64,000 nucleotides of DNA from Chloroflexota bacterium (GCA_011525385.1 WTGF01000094.1:1-64000), one strand, 5' to 3'; shown: positions 1 to 9,977, counted from the first letter of the stretch. Program-made: numbers and translations. Notes: generated by a model from the letters alone, not told the origin.

Positions 1-165
1 GGCCCCGGCCCCCCTCGGTCCCCCCGCTAAACGGGGGGCGGAATTCCCACAGGGGAGGGAAGGGGAGCGCCAGGCGTGTTTCTCACATGAGACTTGAATT
101 GATGATGAATTGAGATAGACGACCCAATGGGTCGCCCCTACGTATTCGCGGTCTCGCGGTTTTGT

Positions 166-819
166 TTAATCGGTGGGCGGGACGGAGGCGAGGACGGGCA
201 GGCCAGCGGCGATTTCGACGTCTTCGCGGCGGCGCACGATGGCGCTTTCCAGGTATTCCAGCACGAAGACGACGATGCCGCCGACGAATACCCCGGCGAT
301 GAGACCGACCAGGGTGTTAATCAAGACGTTGGGACGGGCGCGGAAGGGCACAGGGTTGTCTTGCAGGGTGGCGACGATGCGATCTTCGCGGCGCGCTTGT
401 TGATTGAGCCGGTCGCGGTATTCCACCAGCAGGACGCCCCATTCGGCGGCGATGCGGCTGGCTTGGCCGGGGTCGGTGTGGTCGGCGTCGATCTGGATGA
501 GCAAGCTGTTGATATCGGGGGCGATGCGCACGTTGGACCGCAGTTGCTGCGGGACCATGTCCATCTGCAGGCGGTCGATGACCTCGGCGGCGCGCTGCGA
601 GCTATCGAGATAGGCAACATGGTTGTTGAGGGTCTGCTTGGCGGCCTGGGTCAAGCCGAAGTCGCTGCGGCTGGGCACGATCAGCACCTTTTGGGTGGCG
701 CGGTAGACCGGCGTCATGCCGCGGCTGAAGAGGAAGGCGGCGCCGGCGGCGATGATGCCGAGCAGCAGCATGATCCAGCCGCGGCGGATGAGGATGCTTC
801 CGTAGTCGATCAGGTTCAT
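166..819 (-). CDS. Wzz/chain-length-determinant-like (YveK-type) polysaccharide biosynthesis protein
   Basis: ORF with N-terminal TM (GWIMLLLGIIAAGAAFLF), YRATQKVLIV motif and C-terminal TM; typical Wzz topology. Confidence 0.75.
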   Translation of the reverse strand: MNLIDYGSILIRRGWIMLLLGIIAAGAAFLFSRGMTPVYRATQKVLIVPSRSDFGLTQAAKQTLNNHVAYLDSSQRAAEVIDRLQMDMVPQQLRSNVRIAPDINSLLIQIDADHTDPGQASRIAAEWGVLLVEYRDRLNQQARREDRIVATLQDNPVPFRARPNVLINTLVGLIAGVFVGGIVVFVLEYLESAIVRRREDVEIAAGLPVLASVPPTD

Positions 820-1242
820 GCGGGTAGTTTACCATAGAGACGGGTAAGCTGAGACGGCAGGATTGTCCGTCTTTGTCCGTTTTGCGGACAAAAAAAACAT
901 TTTTTCGGACAAAACGGCGATTTTCGCCCCCACAAGTTCTCCTTGCGAGCCTCTTTGTATACCCGACGCGGCCCCATTTCTCCCCAAAAAACCGCTATTT
1001 TTTGCCCTGCTGTCATGGCCGAATCCCTTGCTATCACTGGGTTTGCGAGTTTTGCGGTCGGGTTTTTCGCGATGGCAAATTTTTGGGCGATTTGGCGGGG
1101 CTGGTTATGCGGTTGTTAAGGCGCGATGAGTTTAGTTTAGCATAGGTCGGATGTGATTGCTAGATCAAATGTTCTCGTATGGGGAAATTTCATCGCAAGG
1201 GCGCGAAGGCACAGAGATTTTTTCACCGTAGAGGCACGAAGA

Positions 1243-2571
1243 TCACAGAGATAAGTTCTTCATAACATTGTTATATGAACGCCATTGTTCTTCTCGAAAC
1301 TGCTTCATAATCGAGTCATTCACTGACGGTGTTAAATCCTTTATTACGTTAGATATTGATGGCAGTGAATTCTTCATCGCGTCAGACAAAGTGGACTTCA
1401 TCATTGCTTCAGTTCTACGCCGCTGTTGCTCAAAAACGGGTTGAGTAATGTCGGCAAACGCTGTGGTTGCTGAAATTGAGTCAAGCAAGCCTTTGTTGGT
1501 CACGTCGGCTGAAAACGCTGCCATTGTGCTGGGCAAGGGCTTGTAGTCTTCGGTGAAAGCCGTGGCTGCTGAAATTGAGTCAAATATACCTTTGAAGCTT
1601 TCACCAACTGTAAGCCCGGCCAGTGAGCTAAACGAATTAGTGTAGCCATCTAACATACTCACCGCTGCTACTAAGTCCGAAAAATATCCGGTTGCCGCGA
1701 TCCTGCCAAAGTCCGGTGGAAGCACCCGTGTATGGCGGCGAACATAGTCGCCCGCGGCTGCTACGTGGCGCTGCCACCTCAAATACTTATCGGCGAGCCA
1801 CATGAATTTCTCGGATGTATATAAGTAAAAATCTACGCCAGCCTGATCACGCAACTCCTGCACAAGCTCGTGACGAGGACCTCTGGGTTCGCCGTTAGAT
1901 TTATAGAACCAGTCTTCACCGCTACTATCATCAGTAACCATTATGACGGGGCGTTTTGTTTCGTCTGCGTATTCGATAATTTGTTTCCAAGCAACCAGGT
2001 CACCATAGCAATCTGGTTCACCTTTTTTTATATCCTTGAATCCTGGAGGAATCCTGTTGTTGTAGCGAAATCTTCCCTCATTATAGATGCTGTCTAACCG
2101 TGACTGTGGAAACGGGTCTCCAATCTTGCCGTCTATGAGTCGCGCTATTCGATTGTCAGTATCATATTCGAAAAGCCTAGCAATATGTTGTTTTCGACCG
2201 CTTGACACCGCCTCAATGAGTTCTTGGTACAGTTCCTCAATTTTTGGAATGTACGGTGCAATTATTAGGCCGTTTCCGCTGTTCAATTGAAAAAGGCTTT
2301 TCATTGTCTTATCACGATAGCTTTGTAAATTCCCTCCAGCCACTCTGTATTGTCTGCTGACGCGATTCGCAATATTAGGTAAGTGTTTCTTATACTCATC
2401 ATAGAACTGGCGAGGTATAAATATTCTCTCGCTAAGATTCTCCAAAATATCTAACCGTTCTTCACTCGATCCAGCAGAACGCTCATGCAAATTGAGCAAT
2501 TCATTTGCATCAAGAACGATAATGGCAGTGTACCAAGGATCAAACAGAGCCATGAAGTGCGCCCGTAGCAT
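1243..2571 (-). CDS. PIN-like domain protein (DUF4935-like)
   Basis: N-terminal IIVLDANELLNL with IFIPRQFYDEY, KKGEPDCYGDLVAWKQIIEYA and VIMVTDDSSGEDWFYK acidic motifs of PIN_8-like nucleases. Confidence 0.7.
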   Translation of the reverse strand: MLRAHFMALFDPWYTAIIVLDANELLNLHERSAGSSEERLDILENLSERIFIPRQFYDEYKKHLPNIANRVSRQYRVAGGNLQSYRDKTMKSLFQLNSGNGLIIAPYIPKIEELYQELIEAVSSGRKQHIARLFEYDTDNRIARLIDGKIGDPFPQSRLDSIYNEGRFRYNNRIPPGFKDIKKGEPDCYGDLVAWKQIIEYADETKRPVIMVTDDSSGEDWFYKSNGEPRGPRHELVQELRDQAGVDFYLYTSEKFMWLADKYLRWQRHVAAAGDYVRRHTRVLPPDFGRIAATGYFSDLVAAVSMLDGYTNSFSSLAGLTVGESFKGIFDSISAATAFTEDYKPLPSTMAAFSADVTNKGLLDSISATTAFADITQPVFEQQRRRTEAMMKSTLSDAMKNSLPSISNVIKDLTPSVNDSIMKQFREEQWRSYNNVMKNLSL

Positions 2572-2636
2572 ACTTTTTTGTCACAACTCCATGATCATAC
2601 ATGACGAATGTAAGAGAACTATAAGAGACGCAGATG

Positions 2637-2993
2637 TCACCTTCTCTCCACTATCGCGATCTCATCCTCGCTCAGACCATACAGCCGGTACACCAACTCG
2701 TCGATCTTCCAATCCGTCCGCTCAATCCGCATCTCTGCTACCCGTCGTCCTTCCGCGCCCAAGTCCGGTAACTGCTCATGCAATTTCAGTATTTCATCGA
2801 CAAGCTCGACCATCTTGTCGTGCATGGCGACATCTGCTGGGTTGTCGAAGTCGATTGTGCGGATTGGGAGACGATCTGAATCTACCTTTTTGCTTGTGCG
2901 ATGCTTTCTCTGTTTGTCAAGGATTTCATTGGTAGATACTGTCCGACGCGGTAAAAATCTCTTCTTGCAGAACCTGGTGTACTCGGCACTCAT
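2637..2993 (-). pseudogene. C-terminal remnant of an Eco57I/TaqI-type (type IIG) N6-adenine DNA methyltransferase/restriction enzyme
   Basis: LPIRTIDFDNPADVAMHDKMVELVDEILKLHEQL...RIERTDWKIDELVYRLYGLSEDEIAIVE matches the characteristic C-terminal tail of such enzymes; the rest of the gene is absent upstream. Confidence 0.65.
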
Positions 2994-3003
2994 ACGTTAG
3001 CCA

Positions 3004-3120
3004 TCCGTATCGGTGACGATCTTGACAGCGCCTTCGTCTTGCAAGTGATGCAGTTCGTAGGCTTCCAGCAGTTCTCAAACTTGAAAGTATGGGTGATTAT
3101 GCGGGCAGAATTGACGGTGA
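3004..3120 (-). pseudogene. Diverged fragment homologous to the 3' end of the alcohol dehydrogenase gene at 4359
   Basis: Direct nucleotide similarity, e.g. GCGCCTTCGTCTTGCARGTGATGCARYTCGTARGC and AACTTGAAAGTATGGGTGATYATGCGGGC, to 4372-4475. Confidence 0.75.
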
Positions 3121-3130
3121 GGGGTTGCGG

Positions 3131-3736
3131 TCATTCCGCCATGAGCAGATTATGTTGATGTTCTGCCATACCGACAAGACGCGTCATGATGGCGGCGCCC
3201 ATGTTGAGTTCGCCTTCCGTACGTTTGAGGACATCAGAGGAGTTGGTTGTCGCAACGTCGAGACCCGGCAGCGCGCTGGCGCTTCCCTTGATGGCCGCAG
3301 CCAGATTGGATATTTGAGCGACAAGGCCGGGAATCCTGTCGCGGAGCCGCGTGAGTTCGTCAACCATATCGCGAATCTCAGTCGGATCGGCGTTGTCATT
3401 GTGTCCGGCGTCGAGGAGATAGAAGCTGACGCTCTGTTCCAATTCTGTCCACATTTGGTTCAGGGTTGAATCCGGATCGTGGGTGCTTGCAGCAAATTGA
3501 AGCAAGATATTGGAATAGCGCTGGACAATGTCGCGCTTCTGTTCGTGTATGTCGTCTGGATGGGGCGAAGATAGCAGCAGATCGATTGTTTCCTGCGAGA
3601 TGTCTCGGACTTGGACACGCAACTCGTCTGTCGCGTTTTGGAAGTATTCGACCTGCTCGCCGATGTTGCCCAATACCTTATCGGGCATTCCCCATAGGAT
3701 TACCCATTCCGGGACCTTGGCTTCTCTAGCGACCAT
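3131..3736 (-). CDS. Hypothetical helical protein, first half of a two-gene unit with 3749-4228
   Basis: ORF, 12-bp gap to the upstream gene on the same strand; alpha-helix-rich composition. Confidence 0.5.
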   Translation of the reverse strand: MVAREAKVPEWVILWGMPDKVLGNIGEQVEYFQNATDELRVQVRDISQETIDLLLSSPHPDDIHEQKRDIVQRYSNILLQFAASTHDPDSTLNQMWTELEQSVSFYLLDAGHNDNADPTEIRDMVDELTRLRDRIPGLVAQISNLAAAIKGSASALPGLDVATTNSSDVLKRTEGELNMGAAIMTRLVGMAEHQHNLLMAE

Positions 3737-3748
3737 GTCAGCGTCCTT

Positions 3749-4228
3749 TCATTTTCTCGCGGAAGGTTGGGTGATTATGCGTCTTGTAGTGGCTAGCGCG
3801 AAGCTACTTACCATGTTTGAGAAGACGTAATTGCCTTTTTCAGCACGTTCGATGACGCTCAACAGCTTCATAGATAGGCCAGATCTGTGATCGCCGTCTA
3901 CGATATAGGGAATCACGTTTTGCGACTTGATGTCAAACATGAGGTCGAGAGTCTGTGAGATCTGTATTGTCCTCTTGTTCAGGGTGTGCGCTATTCCCAA
4001 TTCGTATGTCACATTGGGATTACTCCCCGTGAGATCGGCGATGATGTAGTCGGCGTCCCACAGGTTTAGCACGATCTGGTCATAAATATTTTCGTAAAAG
4101 ACGGTGTTTTCGCTGGGATCGTCCGCACGGCTGACCCTGTATCCGGAATTTTCCAACGGATCTTTTATGAGATCACGGTAGACTGCATCGAACTCGCTGT
4201 CAAATGGCATGATTACAAAGACATTCAT
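3749..4228 (-). CDS. TIR/nucleoside 2-deoxyribosyltransferase-like nucleotide-binding protein
   Basis: MNVFVIMPFDSEFDAVY...ADYIIADLTGSNPNVTYELGIAHTLNKRTIQIS motif set. Confidence 0.7.
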   Translation of the reverse strand: MNVFVIMPFDSEFDAVYRDLIKDPLENSGYRVSRADDPSENTVFYENIYDQIVLNLWDADYIIADLTGSNPNVTYELGIAHTLNKRTIQISQTLDLMFDIKSQNVIPYIVDGDHRSGLSMKLLSVIERAEKGNYVFSNMVSSFALATTRRIITQPSARK

Positions 4229-4358
4229 GAAGGACCCAGCGCTGCAATGTAAGTGAGAATGAGCATAGAGATATTTTGTTCTATTGTCAAGTTAAATGCT
4301 GAATGTCTCGTTTTTTGAGCGATAGTCCGTTTATGCTTCTTCTGAAAATGCGTAGAAT

Positions 4359-5336
4359 CTATCCCTCCATGTCAATCACGATTTTGACCGCGCCTTCGTC
4401 TTGCAGGTGATGCAACTCGTAAGCCTCCAGCACGTCCTGGAACTTGAAAGTATGGGTGATCATGCGGGCGGTATCGACGGCGCCGCTGTTGATGTAATCC
4501 AGAGCCTGGCGGGTGCAGGCGTGGCCGGGGTCCTTGATGGCGCCGACGCGGGATTTCACCGTGAGCGATTTCCAGAAGCACTCGAAGATGGGGAAGTCCA
4601 TGGTGTCGAAGCGGGGCACGCCGAAGATGAGCAGGAAGCCGTCATGCGGGGCGATGGCGACGGCCAGGCGGATAGCTTCTTCTTCGCCGGCGGCTTCGAC
4701 CAGGACATCGGGGGGGTGGCCGTCATTGAGGTCGCGCAGAGCGTCCCGCAGAGACGCTGGCGACAGGCCAGCGTTGTGTATCGTGTGGGTAGCGCCGTAG
4801 CGCCGGCTGTAGTTGAGGCGGTAATCCTTGAGATCGAGGGCGATGATCTTGGCGGCGCCGCGCTGCTGCAGGGCGAAGTTGAACCACAAGCCGGCCGAAC
4901 CTTGGCCGATGACGGCGACGGTCTTGCCGTGCAGGTCGGGCAGGACTTGCGAAGCGTAGAGCACGGTGCCGAATTGCTGGGCTTGGACTGAGTGCTCCAG
5001 GGGCGTGGCGGGGTCGAGCGGCAGCAGGTGGTTGACAGGCGCCAGGTAGTATTCGCACATGGCGCGGTGATCGGGGGCCAGGCAGAGCACGCGCTGGCCG
5101 ACCTGGAAGCCGTTATGGGCGGGATCGATGGCTTCGATGCGGCCGACCATCTCGTGGCCGGTTTCGCCGATGGGGGAGGGGTAGCGGTCGTCCGGCAGGT
5201 AATGGATATGGCGGACATCGCTGCCGCAGAGGGACAGGCGCAGGGTCTTGATAATGGCGTGGTCGGCGATAAGTTGGGGCTTGGGCGTATCGACGAAGGC
5301 GGGTTTTCCGCGCTCGATAATCTGGACGGCTTTCAT
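4359..5336 (-). CDS. Zinc-dependent alcohol dehydrogenase family protein (MDR)
   Basis: LCGSDVRH, GHEMVGRIEAIDP, VAVIGQGSAGLWFNFALQQRGAAKIIALD Rossmann motif. Confidence 0.9.
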   Translation of the reverse strand: MKAVQIIERGKPAFVDTPKPQLIADHAIIKTLRLSLCGSDVRHIHYLPDDRYPSPIGETGHEMVGRIEAIDPAHNGFQVGQRVLCLAPDHRAMCEYYLAPVNHLLPLDPATPLEHSVQAQQFGTVLYASQVLPDLHGKTVAVIGQGSAGLWFNFALQQRGAAKIIALDLKDYRLNYSRRYGATHTIHNAGLSPASLRDALRDLNDGHPPDVLVEAAGEEEAIRLAVAIAPHDGFLLIFGVPRFDTMDFPIFECFWKSLTVKSRVGAIKDPGHACTRQALDYINSGAVDTARMITHTFKFQDVLEAYELHHLQDEGAVKIVIDMEG

Positions 5337-5475
5337 GGGCTGGGTTCTCCGGGCGTGTCGGGCACAATGGCAGAGTATAGCAGTATCGATGGGATTGGTC
5401 AGGCTGATTATGCTGGGGCAAAGTGGTACTGTATCGATTTCGGTTGAAAAAGAACAACAACCGCCTAACAGTCGG

Positions 5476-5551
5476 TAGGGGCGATCCGCTGGATCGCCCG
5501 ACGCGTAGAAACTGAATGAGTATCGGGCGACTCACCGAGTCGCCCCTACCA
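5476..5551. repeat. Composite dispersed palindromic repeat (two GGGCGAYY..RRTCGCCC palindromes separated by GACGCGTAGAAACTGA)
   Basis: GTAGGGGCGATCCGCTGGATCGCCCGACGCGTAGAAACTGAATGAGTATCGGGCGACTCACCGAGTCGCCCCTACC; related copies near 121, 7796, 15356 and 19974. Confidence 0.7.
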
Positions 5552-5760
5552 GATCGTTGGTATTTTGGGTTTAGGATCTCATATCAAGAACTGTAAAAAG
5601 TATTTCATATCGAAAAGGACACACTACCGGCAAAGTGGGTTAGGGAGCGATTCAGGGGAAGTTTTTATTTACATCTTACGCAGCTTTGCTATAACAAGGA
5701 GGTTACTTTTCGGCAACCGCATTCGGATGGCGGTATGCCATGTCATTTTAAGGAAGGAAA

Positions 5761-7788
5761 ATGAGCGAGCAATACATATTTCAAGCGGAGACGCAGGAAC
5801 TGCTGAATATCCTGATCCACTCCTTGTACACGGAAAAGGAGATCTTCCTGCGCGAGTTGATTTCGAACGCGTCGGATGCTTTGAATCGGCTGCAATTCCA
5901 GATGTTGACGGACGACAACGTTCAGGACGCCGGGGCGGACCTGGAGATTCATATTGAAGTCGATGAAGAGAAGAAGACGCTGAAGATCAGCGATACCGGC
6001 ATCGGCATGAATCGCGACGAGATCATCGACGGCTTGGGCACGATCGCCAAGTCGGGCGCCAAAGCCTTCTTGCAGGCGATGAAGGAGAAACCCGACGGCG
6101 GTTCGGCGGCGGACATCATCGGGCAATTCGGCGTGGGCTTTTATTCGGCCTTTATGGTGGCGAAGCAAGTGGATGTGGCGTCGCGCTCTTATCGCCCGGA
6201 GGACGAGGCGGTCAAATGGTCGGCGACCGGCGGCACCAATTACACGCTGGAAGCGGCGGAAAAGGATGTGCGCGGCACCGAGATCACGATTCATCTCAAG
6301 GATGATGAAGAAGAATTCACGCGCGCCTTCCGCATCAAGGACATCATCCGGCGGCATTCCGATTATGTGGCCTTTCCCATTTTTGTCGGCGAAGACGAAG
6401 AGCCGACGAACAAGCAGCAGGCGATCTGGCGGCGTAATCCCTCCGAGGTGGAAGACGAGGAATACGACAGCTTTTACAAGATGCTGACGATGGATTTCGC
6501 CGGGGCCAATCATCACATTCACATGCGCGCCGATGTGCCGATGCAGTTCTACGCCTTGCTCTTTGTGCCGAGCGGCGCGCAGCCCAACATGTTCAATCCG
6601 CGCGCCGAAGTCGGTTTGAAGCTCTATGCGCGCAAGGTGCTGATCGAAGAGTACAATCGCGATCTGCTGCCGGAATATCTGGGCTTCGTGCAGGGCGTGG
6701 TTGATAGTGAGGATCTGCCGCTGAGCGTCAGTCGGGAGAGCATCCAGGCCACGCGGGTGATGGCGAGCTTGAAGAAGTCGATCACGCGCCGGGTGCTTTC
6801 CGAGCTCAAACGGATGGCGAAGAACGACCGGGACAGCTATCTCCAGATATTTGGGGAATTCGGCGCTTATCTGAAGCAGGGCTTGGTGATGGAGAGCGAG
6901 GACCGCGGCGATCTGGAGCCGCTGATGTTCTTCCAGACCACGCATGATGAGGATCCGAATACCTATCACTCGCTGGAGGACTACGCCGAGCGCATGTCGG
7001 AGAATCAGGACGAGATCTATTATGTGGTGGCGGACGATTACAACAGCGGTTCGCGCAGCCCGCACCTGGATGCCTTTCGGCAGCGCGGGATCGAAGTGCT
7101 GTACTTCACGCATCCGGTCGACGCCATGTTGCCGATGGCTATGAACGACTTCCGGGGACACAAACTGGTCAGCGTCGACTCCGGCGATCTGGATTTGGGC
7201 GATGTCGGCGATGCCAGCGAGGCAGAAGAAGCGACTCGTGAAGCGCTCAAAGCGGATTCATTTGTGTCGCTGACCGAGCGCGTCAAGGCGACTTTGGGCG
7301 GTCGCGTCAGCGATGTGCGCGAGAGCAAGACGCTGGTCGATAGTCCGGCGCGCCTGGTGAGCGAAGACGAGAGCGGCAGCCGCTATATGTTCCGCATCAA
7401 TCGCCTGCTGGACAAGGACTACGAATTGCCGGTCAAGGCCTTGGAGCTCAATCCGCGGCATCCGCTCATGCACAACTTGAGCGCGATGATCGCGGATGGC
7501 GGCGAGGACGGGCTGATCGACGCGGTAGTGGAGCAAGTCTTCGAGACGGCGCTGCTGCAAGACGGCATTCATCCCGATCCGTCGAGCATGGCGGAGCGGC
7601 TGACCTTGCTGATGCAAGCCGCGACCGGTTCCGCGAGCGGGGAGTTGGACTTCGCCGACGTCCGGACGGTGATCAGCGAGCCGGCCGCAGATGATCACGA
7701 GGACTTGATCAAGCTGGATGACATCGAGGATGTGGACTTCGAGCCGGTCGAGCAGGAAGACGACGAATCAGCGCCGGAGAAGGAATAA
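5761..7788 (+). CDS. htpG: Molecular chaperone HtpG (Hsp90)
   Basis: YIFQAETQELLNILIHSLYTEKEIFLRELISNASDAL, DTGIGMNRDE, GQFGVGFYSAFMVA. Confidence 0.97.
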   Translation: MSEQYIFQAETQELLNILIHSLYTEKEIFLRELISNASDALNRLQFQMLTDDNVQDAGADLEIHIEVDEEKKTLKISDTGIGMNRDEIIDGLGTIAKSGAKAFLQAMKEKPDGGSAADIIGQFGVGFYSAFMVAKQVDVASRSYRPEDEAVKWSATGGTNYTLEAAEKDVRGTEITIHLKDDEEEFTRAFRIKDIIRRHSDYVAFPIFVGEDEEPTNKQQAIWRRNPSEVEDEEYDSFYKMLTMDFAGANHHIHMRADVPMQFYALLFVPSGAQPNMFNPRAEVGLKLYARKVLIEEYNRDLLPEYLGFVQGVVDSEDLPLSVSRESIQATRVMASLKKSITRRVLSELKRMAKNDRDSYLQIFGEFGAYLKQGLVMESEDRGDLEPLMFFQTTHDEDPNTYHSLEDYAERMSENQDEIYYVVADDYNSGSRSPHLDAFRQRGIEVLYFTHPVDAMLPMAMNDFRGHKLVSVDSGDLDLGDVGDASEAEEATREALKADSFVSLTERVKATLGGRVSDVRESKTLVDSPARLVSEDESGSRYMFRINRLLDKDYELPVKALELNPRHPLMHNLSAMIADGGEDGLIDAVVEQVFETALLQDGIHPDPSSMAERLTLLMQAATGSASGELDFADVRTVISEPAADDHEDLIKLDDIEDVDFEPVEQEDDESAPEKE

Positions 7789-7795
7789 AGGATCT

Positions 7796-7822
7796 TGGGC
7801 GACCCAGCGGGTCGCCCTTACC
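7796..7822. repeat. Dispersed GGGCGACCCAGCGGGTCGCCC palindrome
   Basis: Near-perfect palindrome just downstream of htpG; same family as 5476-5551. Confidence 0.6.
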
Positions 7823-7883
7823 GGGAAATTCACCTGCCGGAAGAGCGCTGTGGCGGGAATAGCGCCACGCGGGAGACAGCCAA

Positions 7884-8309
7884 ATGACCGAATTGAAGAC
7901 GCAGCGCAATGATGGCGATGTGCGCGCCTACCTCGATTCTGTGGAGAACAAGCGCCGCCGCGAGGACGCGCTGGCCTTGCTTGATTTGATGGGCGAGATA
8001 ACGGGCGAGCCGGCGGAGATGTGGGGCGGCAGCATCGTCGGCTTCGGCAGCTATCATTACGTATACGACAGCGGGCGCGAGGGCGACTGGTTCTTGACCG
8101 GTTTCGCGCCGCGCAAGGCTTCGATGACGCTCTACATTATGCCCGGCTTCGAGCATTACGACGATTTGCTGGCGCGGCTGGGCAAGCACAAGATCGGGCG
8201 GTCCTGCCTGTACATCAACAAGTTGGCGGACGTCGATATGGATGTTTTGCGAGACCTGGTTGCGGAGTCGGTGGCGCATATGCGGGGGACGCATGGCGCA
8301 ACCGAATGA
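7884..8309 (+). CDS. DUF1801 domain-containing protein
   Basis: MWGGSIVGFGSYHYVYDSGREGDWFLTGFAPRKASMTLYIMPGF and KHKIGRSCLYINKL. Confidence 0.8.
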   Translation: MTELKTQRNDGDVRAYLDSVENKRRREDALALLDLMGEITGEPAEMWGGSIVGFGSYHYVYDSGREGDWFLTGFAPRKASMTLYIMPGFEHYDDLLARLGKHKIGRSCLYINKLADVDMDVLRDLVAESVAHMRGTHGATE

Positions 8310-8417
8310 GCGCCCCTTCGTAATTATGAACACAGGGCATCCGCTAGGGGGCGAATCCTGTATAATGAGGGCAAATTGGAAACGCGATTCATTTAATCAG
8401 ACGCGGGATCAGACGCG

Positions 8418-8951
8418 ATGGATGGTCTGAAATTGCTCGGTCAAATTGGCAAGGGCATTGTCAAGACGGTGGAACTCGTCGGCAAGGGTATCGGTTTGAC
8501 GGGCAGAGCGATCAGTGACGGTTCAGTTGCAGTGAGGACAGCCATGCCAGTGACAGAATTGACCTCGGTGTTTAATACGACTGATGAGACGATCAGGTTT
8601 ATCAACCAGGAGTCCCCGCGGGATAGCAAGGAGATCTTGCCGCAGAGCGCAGTGTCGCTGAAAACCGACAAGACAGCGGGCGCCTGGGTGCCCTGGTTTC
8701 ATCCGCCGCGTTTTTCCCCCTTTAGCCGCAAGCGCATGGAGATCGTGGTGGACGATGTGGCGGTGATATACATGTGGCAGCGTGATGATCACATCTACTG
8801 GTGCAACCGGCTGGATAGCCAGGGCAATCCGGCCAAAGCCTACGAGGTGCCTGGCATTTCGCATGTGGGCGGCAAGCGCATGCTGGTGGTGCGCAATGAT
8901 CCGGAAAACGGCTACAGCGCTTTCTTGAGCGAGAGCGTGGAGAATAAGTAG
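8418..8951 (+). CDS. Hypothetical protein
   Basis: ORF with a TATAAT hexamer upstream (8361-8366). Confidence 0.5.
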   Translation: MDGLKLLGQIGKGIVKTVELVGKGIGLTGRAISDGSVAVRTAMPVTELTSVFNTTDETIRFINQESPRDSKEILPQSAVSLKTDKTAGAWVPWFHPPRFSPFSRKRMEIVVDDVAVIYMWQRDDHIYWCNRLDSQGNPAKAYEVPGISHVGGKRMLVVRNDPENGYSAFLSESVENK

Positions 8952-9061
8952 CGTATCAATTGTGCCCGAGGCGGTCCTGCCGACGAGGGTAGTAAATCAG
9001 ATTTTGCTGTACGCCGCATCCTTTGAAAGCTCAATATAACGCAGGACGTTGGAGTGAGTTA

Positions 9062-9448
9062 ATGATAACCACAATCGCAACCGTTTCCGTATTTGTCGAA
9101 GACCAGGACCGGGCCAAAGCCTTTTACACCGAAAAGCTGGGCATGAAGCTGACAAACGATTCGGAGATGTTCCCGGGATCGGGCATGCGCTGGATCACGG
9201 TCGCGCCGGAGGGCTGCCCGACCGAGCTGACGCTTTTCCCCATGGGCGAGCAATGGGAGCATTACCGCGCGGCCATGGGCAAGCCGCAGTGTTTCACCTT
9301 GCATTGCGATGATATCGACCAAACCTATCGCGAGCTCACAGAACGGGGCGTGCAGTTCCTGGGAGAGCCGCAGAAGCAGCAATGGGGCAGTTTTGCAATC
9401 CTGGTGGATTCCGAGGGCAACCAGATCGTTCTCGGGCAGCGGGGTTGA
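9062..9448 (+). CDS. VOC (glyoxalase/bleomycin resistance) family protein
   Basis: TVSVFVEDQDRAKAFYTEKLGM...GVQFLGEPQKQQWGSFAILVDSEGN. Confidence 0.88.
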   Translation: MITTIATVSVFVEDQDRAKAFYTEKLGMKLTNDSEMFPGSGMRWITVAPEGCPTELTLFPMGEQWEHYRAAMGKPQCFTLHCDDIDQTYRELTERGVQFLGEPQKQQWGSFAILVDSEGNQIVLGQRG

Positions 9449-9587
9449 TCAAATCCCACCTGGCTTGACTGAACGCCTTCAAGACAAGACAAGGCGACGG
9501 CCCCTTGTCCCCCGGTACGACGTCGGCTATTGCCTATCGCCCCCGCTTCCTTATACTTTTTGCAGCAAAGCGCATAGGAGACAAACA

Positions 9588-9977
9588 ATGATCAACAGAG
9601 TTGGAACCGTTTCGATCTTCGTGGAAGACCAAGACCGCGCCAAAGCCTTCTACACGGAAAAGCTGGGTATGGAATGCACGGCGGATAACGAGATGTGGCC
9701 GGGCGCGGATGCGCGCTGGCTCAGTGTCGCGCCTCCCGGCGCCGAGACGCAGATCGTGCTTTACAAGTTTGACGAGAATTGGGAGCACTATCGCGAGACC
9801 TTTGGCAAGTCGCAGTCGCTGACCTTGCAATGCGAGGATATCGACGAGACCTATCGCGTCTACAAGGAACGCGGTGTTCAATTCTTGGGTGAGCCAGAAA
9901 CGCAGTTCTGGGGTCGCTTCGTGATGATGGTAGATTGCGAAGGGAATACGCTGATCTTGGTTCAGGTCGCCCCTTGA
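9588..9977 (+). CDS. VOC family protein (tandem paralog of the preceding gene)
   Basis: TVSIFVEDQDRAKAFYTEKLGME...GVQFLGEPETQFWGRFVMMVDCEGN; ATG at 9588 after AGGAG. Confidence 0.88.
   Translation: MINRVGTVSIFVEDQDRAKAFYTEKLGMECTADNEMWPGADARWLSVAPPGAETQIVLYKFDENWEHYRETFGKSQSLTLQCEDIDETYRVYKERGVQFLGEPETQFWGRFVMMVDCEGNTLILVQVAP

Noticed and set aside
20-38. CCCCCCG-CTAAA-CGGGGGG hairpin at window edge
   Set aside because: Probably a GC-rich dispersed repeat or terminator of a gene outside the window; context missing
872-892. TTTGTCCG-TTTTG-CGGACAAAA as terminator
   Set aside because: Followed by an A-run on plus and not positioned after a plus-strand gene; no T-run downstream on either useful strand
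1190-1250. CGCAAGGGCGCGAAGGCACAGAG / CCGTAGAGGCACGAAGATCACAGAG repeat
   Set aside because: Looks like a common low-information dispersed repeat; only one locus here so not supportable as an element
5743-7161. Long minus-strand ORF (472 aa) antisense to htpG
   Set aside because: Shadow ORF of a GC-rich, strongly coding plus-strand gene; low-complexity His/Arg/Leu composition. The same applies to 127-837 +, 4401-4991 +, 12581-13468 -, 18974-19789 -, 47164-47784 +, 58327-59514 - and similar
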